A stretch of 64,000 bases of DNA from Ovis canadensis (GCF_042477335.2 NC_091245.1:87520501-87584500); one strand, 5' to 3'. Shown: positions 38,370 to 50,069, numbered from the stretch's first letter. A program made the numbers and translations. Notes: generated from the sequence alone by a model not told the origin.

Positions 38370-39219
38370 AAGAGGCTATTCTTAACTGTTGGAGACAAAT
38401 CCCTAACTTGGAGAAGTGGAAATTGGAAAAATTGAGATGTGGGGAAAGTTACGTAAAGATAACTTTTGGTGCTCTCAGAATGGCTGACTGATAACACCAA
38501 ACAATTTAAAATGGAGCTGAGCAAACATACTTCCTGATATTACTTACAGTAGCATACACACTGCCAACAGTACTAAAGGTACAGCTGGTGCGGTAACTTT
38601 AAAGATATTGACAAGGACCGAAGTCTGATTCTCCAAATGGCTTTGTACAAATGCCCCTTGCAGTGGATTATAAATACCATGTTCTAGTTATTTTCTGGTT
38701 TCTTCTCAGAGTAGGTTAAAGCTTTCCTTTATCAGAGAGCTGTGGCTCTAATTGTTGTTAAAAAAAATACTTGTTTACTTGATTTTGTTTTCTGGCCTAG
38801 AGAATTTCTACCTATCTCTCTAATAATGATACTCTCTTATTTCACTGGTACCATTATTAAGGGATGCTAGAATGTTTGCCTTTTACCCCTCAGATCTTAC
38901 TGTTTTTTTATCATCCACTGTCTTTAAGAACACTAGAGAACTAATGGAATTCTAAGTACTAAAATTAACAAGCTCCTTTGAATGTCCATGGCCTAAAATA
39001 TTGCCATTGACTTTAAGGTGTATGAGATCAATCTCTTCTGGGACTCACAGTTTATCTCCTTATGAATTAATTAAAGTCTAGTCCATGCCTTTGAAAATTT
39101 CATGCTCAGTCTAAGTTCTATCCTATAGCAATGATATATGATCAAGCACGGGGAGGAATGCATACAATACCTCCAGCTTTATCATCAGCGATTACAAGCT
39201 ACATTTCCAAACCACTCAC
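38370..39219. other. Intergenic unique DNA, no gene seen
   Basis: AT-rich; no recognisable repeat or coding segment. Confidence 0.5.
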
Positions 39220-39229
39220 TTGTCATTTA

Positions 39230-39447
39230 AGGCTTCCCTGGTGGCTCAGAGGGTAAAGCATCTGCCTGAAATTTGGGAGACCCGGGTTTGATCCGTGGGT
39301 TGGGAAGATCCTCTGGAGAAGGAAATGGCAACCCACTCCAGTACTCTTGCCTGGAAAATTCCATGGACAGAGGAGCCTGGTAGGCTACAGTCTATGGGGT
39401 TGCAAAGAGTCAGACAGAACTGAGCAACTTTGCTTTCTTTCTTTTAT
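39230..39447 (+). mobile_element. Bov-tA SINE with perfect 10-bp TSD
   Basis: A full head, core and tail with a CTTT-rich end. TTGTCATTTA is at 39220-39229 and 39448-39457. Confidence 0.94.
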
Positions 39448-39738
39448 TTGTCATTTACAACAGGAGATTAAATGTTCTGGAAAAGATACCTGAGATAAGC
39501 TGCCTTGATCTTTGATAAAAAAAGGACCTATTAAGGTATTGTTGACAATTGACTCACTAACGAAACTCCAAAGTATTGATCCTTAGGTTAATATTTCCCA
39601 GTTCAAAAGGTTAAACACTTCCTTCTGACTATTCCACCAGAAATCTTAAACTGAGATTATGAGGAGATGCTGACTTCAGGAGTAGACAATTTCTGCTCAA
39701 GACTTCAGATCAAGATTATCATTCTGATACTGGGACTT

Positions 39739-39845
39739 TCCTGGTGGTCCAGTAGTTAAGATTCCATGCTTGCACTGCAGGGTTGTGGGTTTGATACCTG
39801 GTTGGGGAACTAAGATCCCTCATGATGTGCAGTAAAAAAAAATTT
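39739..39845 (+). mobile_element. CHR-type tRNA SINE, short form
   Basis: GGGACTTTCCTGGTGGTCCA, GGGTTTGATACCTGGTTGGG and GAACTAAGATCCCTCATG, then an A-rich tail. Confidence 0.82.
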
Positions 39846-39890
39846 AATATTTTGATATCAATTTATCAACTTATAGCAATTAAAACACTA

Positions 39891-40096
39891 GGGCCTTCCC
39901 AAGTAGCTCAGTGGTAAAGAATCCCCCTGCAGTGCAGTGGATGCAGGAGACTCAGGTTCAATCCCTGGGTCAGGAAGGTTCCCCTGGAGGAGGAAATGAT
40001 AACTCACGCCAGGATTCTTGCCTGAAGAATCCCATGGACAGAGGAGCCTGGTGGGCTACAGTCCATGAGGTCCCCAAAGCGTTAGACATGACTGAG
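39891..40096 (+). mobile_element. Bov-tA SINE followed by TA repeat
   Basis: Complete SINE with a duplicated GCAGTGCAGTGGATGCAGG in the head. A (TA)n run extends from about 40096 to 40111. Confidence 0.9.
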
Positions 40097-40111
40097 TATA
40101 TATATATATAG

Positions 40112-42235
40112 GAACAGAACTTAGAAAATTCAAAAGCTAATAGCATCAATTCTATTTAAGAGGATAATTTAATTCCTTTGTTTTCCTGAAAAGGGAAGTA
40201 GCCCTTTACCCTTCTGTTTGGAGATGTATTACAAGGACCGAAAGTCATTTAGTTTCTGACAACTGCCTATTTGACACTTGGCTGATGTTCATGTGCTGAG
40301 TCTTAAATGTGACCCCACAGCCATTGTCACTTCGTCTAGTCCAGCCATTCATCCCGCAACAGGAGAGGAAAAGAGTAACTGCAGTTTAATTAGACTGCTC
40401 CAATGTACACTATTCTCTTAGCAAAATCTTGACACTGGAGGAACTCTGGGATCCCTGGATAAACATCCTGCAGTCTGACTTTGTCTGTCTTTGGTCCAAA
40501 GATGGGGACGGGGAAAGCAGAGGGGTGGTGCTGAGAAAGAAAGGAAGCAGTCCCTGGTGTCTGGAGCTGATCTGCCGTTTAGAGCAAAGGCCTCAATGTT
40601 ATTGCGAGCTGCTCTGACGCTCACAGCAGGGCCCTGCTCTCCTCTTGGACAAGTAACCCCACAGAATAACAGTCTCATAGTTACTCTGAGCTCATGATAA
40701 AATGAAACAAAACAAGACCACCCTATAATTTTACCTCATCACAGACAAAAACAAGATCACTGTGTAACCCATAAAATACCCAACCGCAGAATCCACTCCC
40801 CGCTTTCTGACAGCTTTAAATCTAGAGGTAGCCCCTGCTTCCTTGGACTTCTCCCAAATTAGCCAACCAGAACCCAAATTCTGTGATAGAACCCTCTTCC
40901 TGAGACACTCTCTGGCTTTCTGAGGGTTTTCCTTGGCTGCGAGGGTCAGTAAACCTGTCTTAAAACCGTGGCTGTGTTCCTGGTTGTCTCTGGCTGCAGT
41001 GCAGGGAAGGGACAGTGTCTGGCGATTAAAATTCTTGGCGCATCTTTCAAAACGCTTCTGTGTCTGCTGATGCAGGTTGTCTGGTGTTGCTTTCTTTTGT
41101 AACAGTTGTTCTTCTCGGGTGCCCATGTCTCTCTCTCTCCCCCACTCTGGTCTCTCCTTGTTTCCAAGAGGCATTTTCAAGAGACATAAAAAAGACATAC
41201 GGAATTTTTAAAAGTGAGGTAACTGGGGGGAAAGTCGAACAAAAGGAAAAGAACTACTGCTGAGTCAGAGGCCAGATTAACAGAGAATGAACAATGTGAG
41301 ACCTTGTGTTCTTTCCAGATGACAAAATTTGGCTGTAAATTTCGTAAAAGTGAAGGCAAAGGGTGAAGTACAATTTGTCATCCAATTTTGGGTCTAGAGC
41401 ATTTTTAAAAAATGAACAAGCGGCTTGGGGAAAGCGCCCTTGTTCTGGTAATCACCCCTTAGGGGAACGTTTCCTGGAGGATCCTGTGAGAGTGAATGCT
41501 CTCCACAGTACTCACAAGGGAAAATTCAGTGACAGGTTTCAGGAGGCTGTTTCTGCCAACATCCTTCTAAAGAACTGGTTTAGCATCCACCAAGATGAGG
41601 ACTCCTCCCCCTCCTGGCCAGGCTGTACTGGGCCTCTCATGAGCACCATGCCCAGGCATCGCAGGGCTGCCGCCACGAGGGCCGGTGCCCGCCCTGCCCT
41701 CTCCCAGGAGCTGCAGTTCTTCCATTGTCTGGATAATCCAGGCCTGACTCCATCCACTGGACTTTGTGCAGTGACTGGTCCCTGTTGTATCCAGGCCTCT
41801 GCAGGACACCCTGGGCAGCTCACAGAGGCAGAGGACTGTTGGTTTCCTTAGCAAGCATTGTGGGCAGCAGGTGACAGCCAGTCACGCGTCCCTCACTTCT
41901 TCCTGGGCTCTGAGCTACAGTGTTCACCCTCTTCTCTGAAGTAAACACTCAAAAAGAGTGGGACTGAAAACACTTTAGTTTATTGCTTTGTCAAAGTCTA
42001 TAATCAGCAATCAGGGAAGGGACGCACAGGTCTCTGAGCACCTTTTCTAACAGTAGCTCACAGCCACAGGCTGCGCATCCCTTCTGCTTCCCACAGCGAA
42101 GCACCTGTCTTGTGGTGATGTCAGAGGGTCTCCAGTCCATAAAGGGGACTTTCCCCGGATTCTCCTGTAACGGCAGGCAGACGGCAAAATGCCAAAGCTC
42201 TGCTGGGTTAAAGCAGTTTTATGACAGAGTAGTGT
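40112..42235. other. Intergenic unique DNA; possible LTR-like segment, no supported gene
   Basis: The 40.73-41.2 kb part has the look of a retroviral-type LTR (AACCAGAACC, CTCTCTGGCTTTCTGAGGG, GGGTCAGTAAACCTGTCTT), but ends, a primer-binding site and a partner copy were not found. ORFs of 155 codons (-) and 162 codons (+) overlap here without family features. Confidence 0.35.
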
Positions 42236-42290
42236 GGTCAAGGTTAAGATGGTGAATTTTATATTAGGTGTATTTTACCTCAATTTTTTA
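42236..42290 (+). repeat. L1 3'-terminal fragment
   Basis: AAGATGGTGAATTTTATATT, then GTATTTTACCTCAATTTTTT, the conserved last bases of L1. Confidence 0.65.
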
Positions 42291-42504
42291 AAAAAAGTAT
42301 GGTCTAAAGACTCACTTTCTGAAAGTCTGTTTTAATCTAGCATTATCAGTATCTAAAGGAATGAATAAAGTACAGAGATAATCTAAAGAACATTATTTCT
42401 TGCAGTGGAGCATTTGATAATTGTCAAGAGGGTTTAGACTGACGTTTGGCAAAATCCTGGAGTGCAGATATCCCATGTTTCTGATGAGGATGGCATGCTC
42501 TGTG

Positions 42505-42680
42505 AAGCAACTATTCAATCCTGGCTCACGAGAGAATCACCCAGAGAGCTTTTAAACCTACAGATGCCACCACATTAGGAGATTCCTACTTCACTGGCCT
42601 GTAACGTTGGACCCAGTATCGTTTTAAAAGTTCTTCAGGTAATTCTTGTGCAGACAGGTTGAGAATTACTGCCTTTAAAA
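42505..42680 (+). repeat. MER5-like DNA transposon relic
   Basis: GAGAATCACCCAGAGAGCTT, GGTAATTCTTGTGCAGACAG and GTTGAGAATTACTGCC follow MER5. Confidence 0.6.
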
Positions 42681-42735
42681 GTCAGAGAGATTGAGAAAAG
42701 GCTGATAAATTGAAAAAAAAAAAAGTAAGCATAGA

Positions 42736-42955
42736 AACTTCCCTGGTGGTCCAATGATTAAGAATCCACCTTCCAATGCAGGGGATGGAGGTTCAATTTC
42801 TGGTCAGGAAACGAAGATCCCACATGTTGTAGGGCAACTAAAGCCCCTATGTGTGCAACAACTACTGAGATCTCAAGTCCCAGCTAGAAAGAAGTCCATG
42901 CATTGTAACAGCTAAGATCTGACATAGCCAAAAACCATAAATTAATAATTTTTTG
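42736..42955 (+). mobile_element. CHR-type tRNA SINE
   Basis: AACTTCCCTGGTGGTCCAAT, GGTTCAATTTCTGGTCAGG, GATCCCACATGTTGTAGGGC and AACAACTACTGAGATC. The tRNA-like head and CHR body are both present. Confidence 0.87.
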
Positions 42956-43099
42956 AAAGTTAAGCAGTACATACAGGGCATGTGCCTGGATTAGAGGATC
43001 AAGGATTGCCTGTGTCTCTCTGATACAGTTTCTATCTTTTAATCTTAGTCGAATCTGCTTAAATGGCAACTTCCTTTGTTTATACTGTAATTGGGTACA

Positions 43100-43240
43100 G
43101 CCCTTCAGAGTCTGCAGATCACTGTCACTTGATTCTCATAGCCACCTTGTGAGACAGGATGGGTTTATCATCCTTATTTTCCAGGTGAAGGAAATCGTTA
43201 TTCGGCCTGAAGGCACCAATTAACCAACTAGCCACCGGGT
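43100..43240 (-). repeat. MIR-like fragment, antisense
   Basis: TGATTCTCATAGCCACCTTG, CATCCTTATTTTCCAGGTGA and AAGGAAATCG fit reversed MIR. Confidence 0.55.
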
Positions 43241-43595
43241 GTGTGTGAGAGGTGAGATAGAGACACCCCACTGATGGCCCGTGTCCTATACTCTCATGAC
43301 ACAGCCCACTGTCACTAGCGTGGGTGAGTGTTCCCCACACCACTGTGGCCCTTGGCTGTTTGGTCCACTAAAGGAACCTGTGCAGTTCTGTGCCTGTGCT
43401 GAAGTGTTCTTTTAGGCCCTACACACAGTCTGCACAACAAAATATTAACAGAATACACAAATCTGCTCTGAGAAGCAGACTGTAACCAAAGATGTCAAAG
43501 AAGAAAAAAGCACACAGATGGAAGAAAAAAGCACACAGACTCTATTTCCTCAGTGGTCAGATGCACTGTTATATGGTCAAATAAGTTTTAGAAAC

Positions 43596-43715
43596 CCTAT
43601 GGCAACCCACTCCAGTGTGCTTGCCTGAGAACCTCATGGACAGACAAGCCTGGTGGGCTATATAACCCATGGGGTCGCACAGAGGTGGACACGACTTAGT
43701 GACTAAACAACCACC
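43596..43715 (+). mobile_element. Bov-tA/A-unit 3' fragment
   Basis: CTATGGCAACCCACTCCAG through GTCGCACAGAGGTGGACACG to GTGACTAAACAACC. Only the A unit and tail remain. Confidence 0.85.
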
Positions 43716-43805
43716 GCAACCATGTAAACAACAAAGTGTTGCTGATTGTAAGACATTTTGATTTTAGAGATGTTTGCATGTGGAAAAAATAAGTACATTT
43801 AAAAT

Positions 43806-43992
43806 ATTTTATTTATTAATATTTTTGGCTGTGCTAGGTTTTCGTTGCAGCATGCAGAAATCTGGGATCTTCAATCTCTGGTGTTGCTTGTGGAATCCTT
43901 AGTTGCGGCATGTGGGATCTAGTTCCCCAGATCAGGTAAAAACCCAGGTCGCCTGCATTGAGTCTTAGCCACTGGACCACCAGGAAAGTCCC
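43806..43992 (-). mobile_element. CHR-type tRNA SINE, antisense
   Basis: TTATTTATTAATATTTTTGG, TTAGTTGCGGCATGTGGG, then ACCACCAGGAAAGTCCC at the head. Confidence 0.86.
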
Positions 43993-44091
43993 AATGAGTG
44001 AATTTTAGAATCAATAAAATGCGTACTTCTTTTTTTTATGCTCTGTAAAGAATGTGATCCATATTCCCAGAGCCCGGAATAAAAACAAGGT

Positions 44092-44114
44092 TGCAGGTAC
44101 TTCAAGTACCTGCA
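44092..44114. repeat. Perfect 11-bp palindrome with 1-base centre
   Basis: Arms TGCAGGTACTT and AAGTACCTGCA around a single C. It abuts a second hairpin directly. Confidence 0.92.
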
Positions 44115-44148
44115 TTTTATGAGTCTGATTTCCTCCGGACTCATAAAA
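44115..44148. repeat. Perfect 11-bp hairpin with 12-base loop
   Basis: Arms TTTTATGAGTC and GACTCATAAAA around TGATTTCCTCCG. It begins at the base after the first palindrome. Confidence 0.92.
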
Positions 44149-45100
44149 TACAGCAATTCTGGCCATCATTCCTGGGGTCTCCACAGCACCTCTGCCTCCC
44201 GACTCTGCCCTGTGGCAGCCACTTCTGTGAGGCTGCTGACAGTTCTGAGTGATGCTTTCCCTAGGCAGCCTCTGAAAACACTTTAGCTCAACTTGCCCTG
44301 GAACTTGCCCTGGAAGTCCCTGGAAGACACAACTCAGTGGACTTAGCGTTCATTTCAAACGCTACACCTGAGAAGTGGAATTCATCACTACCCCCTGCCC
44401 ACCCCCACCCTTCCCCGTGAACAACTCAGAAAGAATATCATCTTGTCATCTTCGTGACTGAGGCAAGGTTTTGGATTTTCTTTATCTCAAGCCAAGATCC
44501 CTGCACTACCTTTAGACATAGGGTGTAGCTCACATCATCAAGCGTGTGTTGAAATGTATAGATGGACTTCAGGACCCAGTAGTCTCTCTCAATTTGGGAG
44601 CCCAAGGAAAGCAGCACAAACATGCTCTCAGATCGAGGGCAGCCTAAGCGTGGGAGCAGAGGGGCAGCCCCTGCCCCAGCATCGGCCATTGCCTTTGCTT
44701 TCCTCAACTGCCTCCTTGATCACGGGCTGTGGCTGCCCATAATCAGGGGTGCTTATGTGCGGGGTGAGCTGAAGAGCCGTGCTTCCTCTCTGGCCAGCGC
44801 TCTCATCCCCCTGCAGTTCCTGAAAGTGCCTACTGCGTTCTGCTTGTATCCTTCCTCCCTCTGCTCAGAATAAGGGTGCCTTCTGAGGTCCCACTCATAG
44901 CTGGTTCTTCAGACCTTCCTGGCTATTCTCTCCTGGTCCTCCAGACACTGCCACACCAGCTGGCCCTTCTCGGATCTCAAGCTCTCTACCAGCGCCATCC
45001 TGAGGAAACGCAGACAGTCCCTCATTTGTGCTGGTTCGCCTTTACGATAGTGGGAAAGCCTTCGTAAGGGTCCAGGGGAAACGGGGCCTTTTTTTTGTTT
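44149..45100. other. Intergenic unique DNA, no supported gene
   Basis: An antisense 89-codon ORF (44438-44707) reads like a possible gene remnant (SQIERDYWVLKSIYTFQHTL) but I do not recognise it. Confidence 0.4.
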
Positions 45101-45104
45101 GTTT

Positions 45105-45376
45105 AAGATTTATTTATTGTCGGCGGCACTAGGTCTCCATTGCTTTCTCTAGTTGTGGTGAGCAGAGGCTGCTCTTCGCTGTAGCATCTAGGGCGACTCA
45201 TCGCAGCGGCTCTTCTTGTTGCAGAGTGCAGGCTGTATTGTGTGGGTGTCAGGATTTCCTGGGCACACCGGCTTAGCTGCTCCGAGGCGTGTGGGATCTT
45301 CCCAGACCAGAGGTCAAACCTGAGTTCCCTGCATTGGCAGGCGGATTCTCAACCACTGAACCACCAAGGAAGCCCA
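45105..45376 (-). mobile_element. CHR-type tRNA SINE, antisense, long copy
   Basis: AAGATTTATTTATTGTCGGC, TCTAGTTGTGGTGAGCAG, GGCTTAGCTGCTCCGAGGCG and ACCACCAAGGAAGCCC at the head. Confidence 0.88.
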
Positions 45377-45673
45377 GAAATGATGCTTTGAGTTTTGTCT
45401 TTTGCTCTCTTCTCGGGCTAGTGATGTGAGGTATGACACCCTCTTGTGATGCGGGGCAGTTGCCGGTCAGCAGCTCCCAGCCAGACACGTGCATAAGCAG
45501 CCTGATGCGCTTGCCACCACTTGGTAGCAGACAGCCTTTCTGGTTTTCACTTTCAGTATGATATTCCATAAATTACATACGATATTCAATACTTCATTAT
45601 AAAATAGGCTTGGTGTTATTGATTTTGCCTAACAGCAGGCTAATGTAAGTGCTCTGAGAACTTTTAAGGTAGG

Positions 45674-45883
45674 CTGAACTGAAGTCGCTCAGTCATGTCC
45701 GACTCTTTGTGACCCCGTGGACTATAGCCCACCATGTTTCTCTGTCCATGGGATTTTCCAGGCAAGGGTAATGGAGTGGGGTGCCATTTTCTTCTCCAGA
45801 GGATCTTCCCGACCCTGGGATCGAACCCAGGTCTCCCTCATTGTAAGCAAGACGATTTTCTGTCTGAGCCACCAGGGAAGTCG
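45674..45883 (-). mobile_element. Bov-tA SINE, antisense
   Basis: GAAGTCGCTCAGTCATGTCC to GAGCCACCAGGGAAGTC, with GGATCGAACCCAGGTCTCCC. Confidence 0.92.
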
Positions 45884-45999
45884 GCTAGGTGTATTAAATG
45901 CATTTTCAACTTACAGTGGGTTTATGGGGACATAATCTCTCCTAAATCGAGGAATATTCACATGATGCTAACCACCTGTCTAATTTTAAGTGTTCTAGT

Positions 46000-46190
46000 A
46001 GCTGCCTGCAGTGCAGGAGACCTGGGTTCGATTCCTGGGTTGGGAAGATCCCCTGGAGAAGGAAATGGCAACCCACTCCAGTACCCTTGCCTGGAAAATT
46101 CCGTGGACTGAGGAGCCTGGTGGGTTACAGTCCATGGGGTCGCAAAGAGTCGGACACGACTGAGTGACTTCACTTTCCACTTCACTTTCA
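46000..46190 (+). mobile_element. Bov-tA SINE, head-truncated
   Basis: It begins at CTGCCTGCAGTGCAGGAGAC and keeps the core, A unit and a CACTTTCC tail. Confidence 0.9.
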
Positions 46191-46194
46191 GTAG

Positions 46195-46640
46195 CCTTAT
46201 TAAAAAGTTTATAAAAGTAAATTTAACAATATATTTTATTTAACCCAATATCCAAAATATCATAATTTCAACATGTAAATAAAATTAAAATGATTAATAA
46301 GATATTTTACAAGCTCTTTTTGTCCCTACTAAGTCTTTGAAATCCAAAGTGTATTTTATACTTAGAGCATGTCTCAATTCAGATCCTAAACTTTCACTGG
46401 AAATATTTAACCTGTATCTAGATTAATAAGCATTTACAGTTGAAAAAAATTGAGTCACAATACCCAGATCATCCCAAATATACCTAAAAGATTTCACTGA
46501 CGGAACTGAGTATCAGCTTAAAAAATGAAGTTAATTAAAATTAAATAAAATGAAGATCTGAGTTCCTCAGTGGCACTGGCCACACTTGAAGCCCTCAGTG
46601 GCCACATGTGGCTGATGGATCCCCAATGACTCAGCACAAT
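46195..46640. repeat. Ancient MER-type repeat, family unassigned
   Basis: AT-rich body followed by GAGTTCCTCAGTGGCACTGG, CCACACTTGAAGCCCTC and GTGGCCACATGTGGCTGATG, a combination common to an old mammalian repeat that I cannot name securely. Confidence 0.5.
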
Positions 46641-46649
46641 TCTCAACCA

Positions 46650-46748
46650 TAGGCTTCCTGAGGGTTGGAATTGTTTCTTTGCATTCGCAGAGTCATAATC
46701 CCAGCCTCACACAGAGGTACTGAAATGTTTGTTGAATGAGTCACTAAC
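46650..46748 (+). repeat. L2 3' end fragment
   Basis: CCTGAGGGTTGGAATTGTTT, then CACACAGAGGTACTGAAATG and TTTGTTGAATGAGTC match the L2 terminus. Confidence 0.72.
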
Positions 46749-47388
46749 AGAGCTGGGACTTTTAAGAAAGTGAAAAGCAAGAGGAAAACACCATGTTTAC
46801 AGATCAAAGGCTGATGGGGTCAGTGCTCATCAGGGCGTTTCTCTGGAATGCACTTCCCTCTCTTAAACCCTTTTAGGTTTTAGAGAACCTTCTCCCCAAC
46901 ACCAACCCAGCTCTTGTTTCCACCCTTTCATTTGGCTTCTAAGGCCTTCCAGCGTTTGGCTTTCAGATCCCTAAGGTTGAGGGGTAGAAACAGACTTTAT
47001 TTCTTTCCCAGATGTTTCCACAATAGAGTCTCTGCCTTTCCCAGGTCTCAGAGCAGCTGGCAGGCCAAGGGGACAGGAATGAGTGGAGCTACCCTCGCAG
47101 CCCCTCAAAGGACCATCCAGAAAGAGTTCTGTGCTCCAGCCACAGCTAAGGCCCATGGGCACTTCCATCCCATCATTGATGGCCCCTCAGGGGCAAGAGA
47201 GCAGAGAAGACTGGGGTGGGAGGCATGTCCTCCAGGTCAGTCTCTGCAGAGGGGAGCCTAGTGTACATTTAGGTCCTTTCTTCCAAGCCAGAATGTTCTT
47301 CCTGGGAGGTGGGTGGAGGACAGCCAAAGATAGGAGGATTTAAGTTAACTCCATCAAGATCAGTGTGGGAGGAAGTGGTGTTTAGAAG
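46749..47388. other. Intergenic, no gene seen
   Basis: Unique; overlapping short ORFs on both strands near 46.9-47.3 kb have no support. Confidence 0.5.
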
Positions 47389-47565
47389 ATGAAAGTGAAA
47401 GTGGACTGTAGACTACCAGGCTCCTCCGTCCGTGGGATTCTCCAGGCAACAGTACTAGAGTGGGCTGCCATTTCCTTCTCCAGGAGATCTTCCCAACCTA
47501 GGGATCGATCCCGGGTCTCCCGCATTGCAGGCAGACGCTTTACCATTTGAGCCACCAGGGAAGAC
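47389..47565 (-). mobile_element. Bov-tA SINE, antisense, A tail mostly missing
   Basis: GAAAGTGAAAGTGGACTGTAG joins the middle of the A unit directly, skipping the GTCGCTCAGTCGTGTCCGAC end. The head (GAGCCACCAGGGAAG) is intact. Confidence 0.87.
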
Positions 47566-48489
47566 TGAGGTCATGTTAATCTCTCCAGGTTCTGAGGGAG
47601 TTGTTAATCTTCAAACCCCTCAGTCATGTTACATACTTGAGGGCCATTCTGCCTCAGTGATCAGGAGAAAAAGCTACATGGGCAAGTTAGGAAATCTGAA
47701 ACAGTTCCTGAACCAGGCTAAGGAGTTTCACTTTCTCCTCTAAAGGGGAATAACTAGAACCTGGCCTGGCACCTCCTCCTCATCCAGCTTTATCCAGTTT
47801 TACTGTGTCATTCAGCCTCTCTTGCAAGTTGCACAGGCATGTTCTTGCAAGTTTGTTCTTCTAGGGTACCTCTTGTGCTTGCAGCTCTTAACCTAAGGAA
47901 CTATGAGACTCCTTCTGAAACAGAAGAATATTGTAGAGATGGAGTGAGTTAGGGAAGCCTCAGTGACCGAAGGCGGTTAGGGGCCACTGAGGAGAGTGCA
48001 GTGGAAAGAGCATAGACCTTGAGGAGAATCCAATCCTGTGGTTGCCTCTGCCCTGAAGAGCTCAACTGGACCTCTCATCTGCTATATTTATTCCTGAGGT
48101 TGCTCTCCACTGTCCTTCCAGGAAAGTACTAGCCTGAGTGGAGGCCTCCTGGCCAGCTGGGCCTTTCACTGCTCTTAGTTGCAGCAGCTAGCCTGGTCCC
48201 TGTCCTTGACATGTCTGATCACCAGGTAAAGACTGGCTAATACCTGCTGTGTCTTGTCTTTTTCCCTCCTGGATACCTGGACTCACCAACTAGCCCCACT
48301 GCTTCTAGGAGATTTAAAGGACCAGTACCATATTTCCCCATTCTTTATTTTTCACTTTTAATCCTTTTGGAAGCCAGACGTTTAAGGTCTAGGCTATTCA
48401 AAAGCAAGCATATATATGGGGGGATTTAGAAAGGTACCACACAGATCTTACAAGAACCTCTCAGACTGATCCCTGGTGTGGAGACACCA
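47566..48489. other. Intergenic, no gene seen
   Basis: Unique sequence without recognisable repeats or coding segments. Confidence 0.5.
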
Positions 48490-48715
48490 TATAACCCAAA
48501 CACGCATACACTGCAACAAATTCTAAAGAAGTGGCAGAATCTGATTTCCACAGCTACCACATTATAAGATTCAAATATCCATTTAAATAAGTCACAAAGC
48601 GTACTAGAAACAGGAAAGGATGGCCCACTCCAAAGGGGAGGAGGTAAATCAATGGAAAAACAATGGAAACTATTTCTGAGAAAGATCAGATTATGGGCTT
48701 ACTAGACAAAGACTT

Positions 48716-48863
48716 GGGGCTTCCCTGGTGGCTCAGAGGTTAAAGTGTCTGCCTGCAGTGCAGGAGACCTGGGTTCGATCCCTGGGTCGGGAAGATCCCT
48801 TGGAGAAGGAAATGGCAACCCACCCCAGTATTCCTGCCTGGAGAATCCCATGGAGGGAGGAGC
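48716..48863 (+). mobile_element. Bov-tA SINE lacking its 3' third, nested in L1
   Basis: The head is complete (GGGGCTTCCCTGGTGGCTCA) but the element stops at CCATGGAGGGAGGAGC, without the A-unit tail. AGACTT is repeated on both sides (48710-48715 and 48864-48869) and L1 continues after it. Confidence 0.9.
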
Positions 48864-49700
48864 AGACTTTAAGCCTAGAGTCTTAAAGATGATCAAAGAG
48901 CTAGAAGAAGATGTGGACAAAGTTAAGAAAGCAATGAACGGACAAAACGGAAAGATCAAAAAAGATATAAAAAAACGTAAGAAGGAACCAAAGTAAATTT
49001 TAGCGCTGAAAATTACAATAATTGAAATGAAAAATTCACTGGAAGAATTTGAAGGAAGATTCAAGAAGGAAGAAGAAAGAGTCAGGGAAATTGAGGACAA
49101 TCTAAGTGAAATGATTGACTCTGAGGAACAGAAAGAAAAAAGAAGAAAACTGGATGGAATGTAAGGGGCCTGTGGAACACTTATACACTGTGGGAGTCCT
49201 ACAGGGAGATGAGAAAGAGACTGAAGATTTCGGAAGAAATAATGTCTGAAATCTTGCCAAATTTGATGAAATACATGAATATAAACATTCAAGAAGCTCA
49301 AGAAACTCCTAATAGGATGAATTCAAAGAGATGCACACCAAGACACAGCGCAAATTATTAAAAGACCAGATTTTAAAAGCAGCAAGAAGGAAACAACACA
49401 TACAAGAGGTTTTCAAAAAGACTGTTATCAGATTTCTCTTAGAAACCTTGGAAGCCAGAAACAGTGAGTTGATATATTCAAAGTGATAAAGGAAATGTTT
49501 CCCTGTCAACCAAGAATCCAATATCTGGCAAAACTGTCCTTCATTTATTAGGTGAAATTAAGACATTTCCAGATAAGTGAAAGCTGAGTTTGTCACCAGT
49601 AGACCTTTTCTGCAAAAAATGCTAAAAGGAGTCCTTCAGGTTGCAGTGAAAGGACAACTAGAGGGTTATGCGAAACCATGTTGAAGAAGTAAAGAATCCT

Positions 49701-49964
49701 GCTAAGTCGCTTCAGGCGTGTCCGACTCTGTGCGACCCCATAGACGGCAGCCCCCCAGGCTCCTCTGTCCCTGGGTTTCTCCAGGCAAGAACACTGGAAT
49801 GGGTTGCCATTTCCTTCTCCAATGCATGAAAGTGAAAAGTGAAAGTCAAGTTGCTCGGTCGTGTCTTAGTCTTTGTGACTCCATGGACTGCAGCCTACCA
49901 GGCTCCTCCATCCATGGGATTTTCCAGGCAAGAGTACTGGAGTGGGGTGCCATTGCCTTCTCCG
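49701..49964 (-). mobile_element. Bov-A2 SINE, antisense, nested in L1, perfect 10-bp TSD
   Basis: AAAGAATCCT is at 49691-49700 and 49965-49974. Two A monomers and the GTGAAAAGTGAAAGTC linker are present. Confidence 0.95.
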
Positions 49965-50069
49965 AAAGAATCCTGGAAAAAGTAAATATACATATAATAA
50001 TAAAAGCTAGTACTACTATTGTTACTTTGTTTTATAACTCTTCTTGTTTTCTATATAATTTAAGAGACT

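Noticed and set aside
40731..41198. 155-codon antisense ORF
   Set aside because: It lies in the possible LTR-like segment, has no recognisable family and no promoter or splice context.
41363..41851. 162-codon + strand ORF
   Set aside because: No homology recognised and competing antisense frames of similar length exist. A chance open frame in GC-rich DNA.
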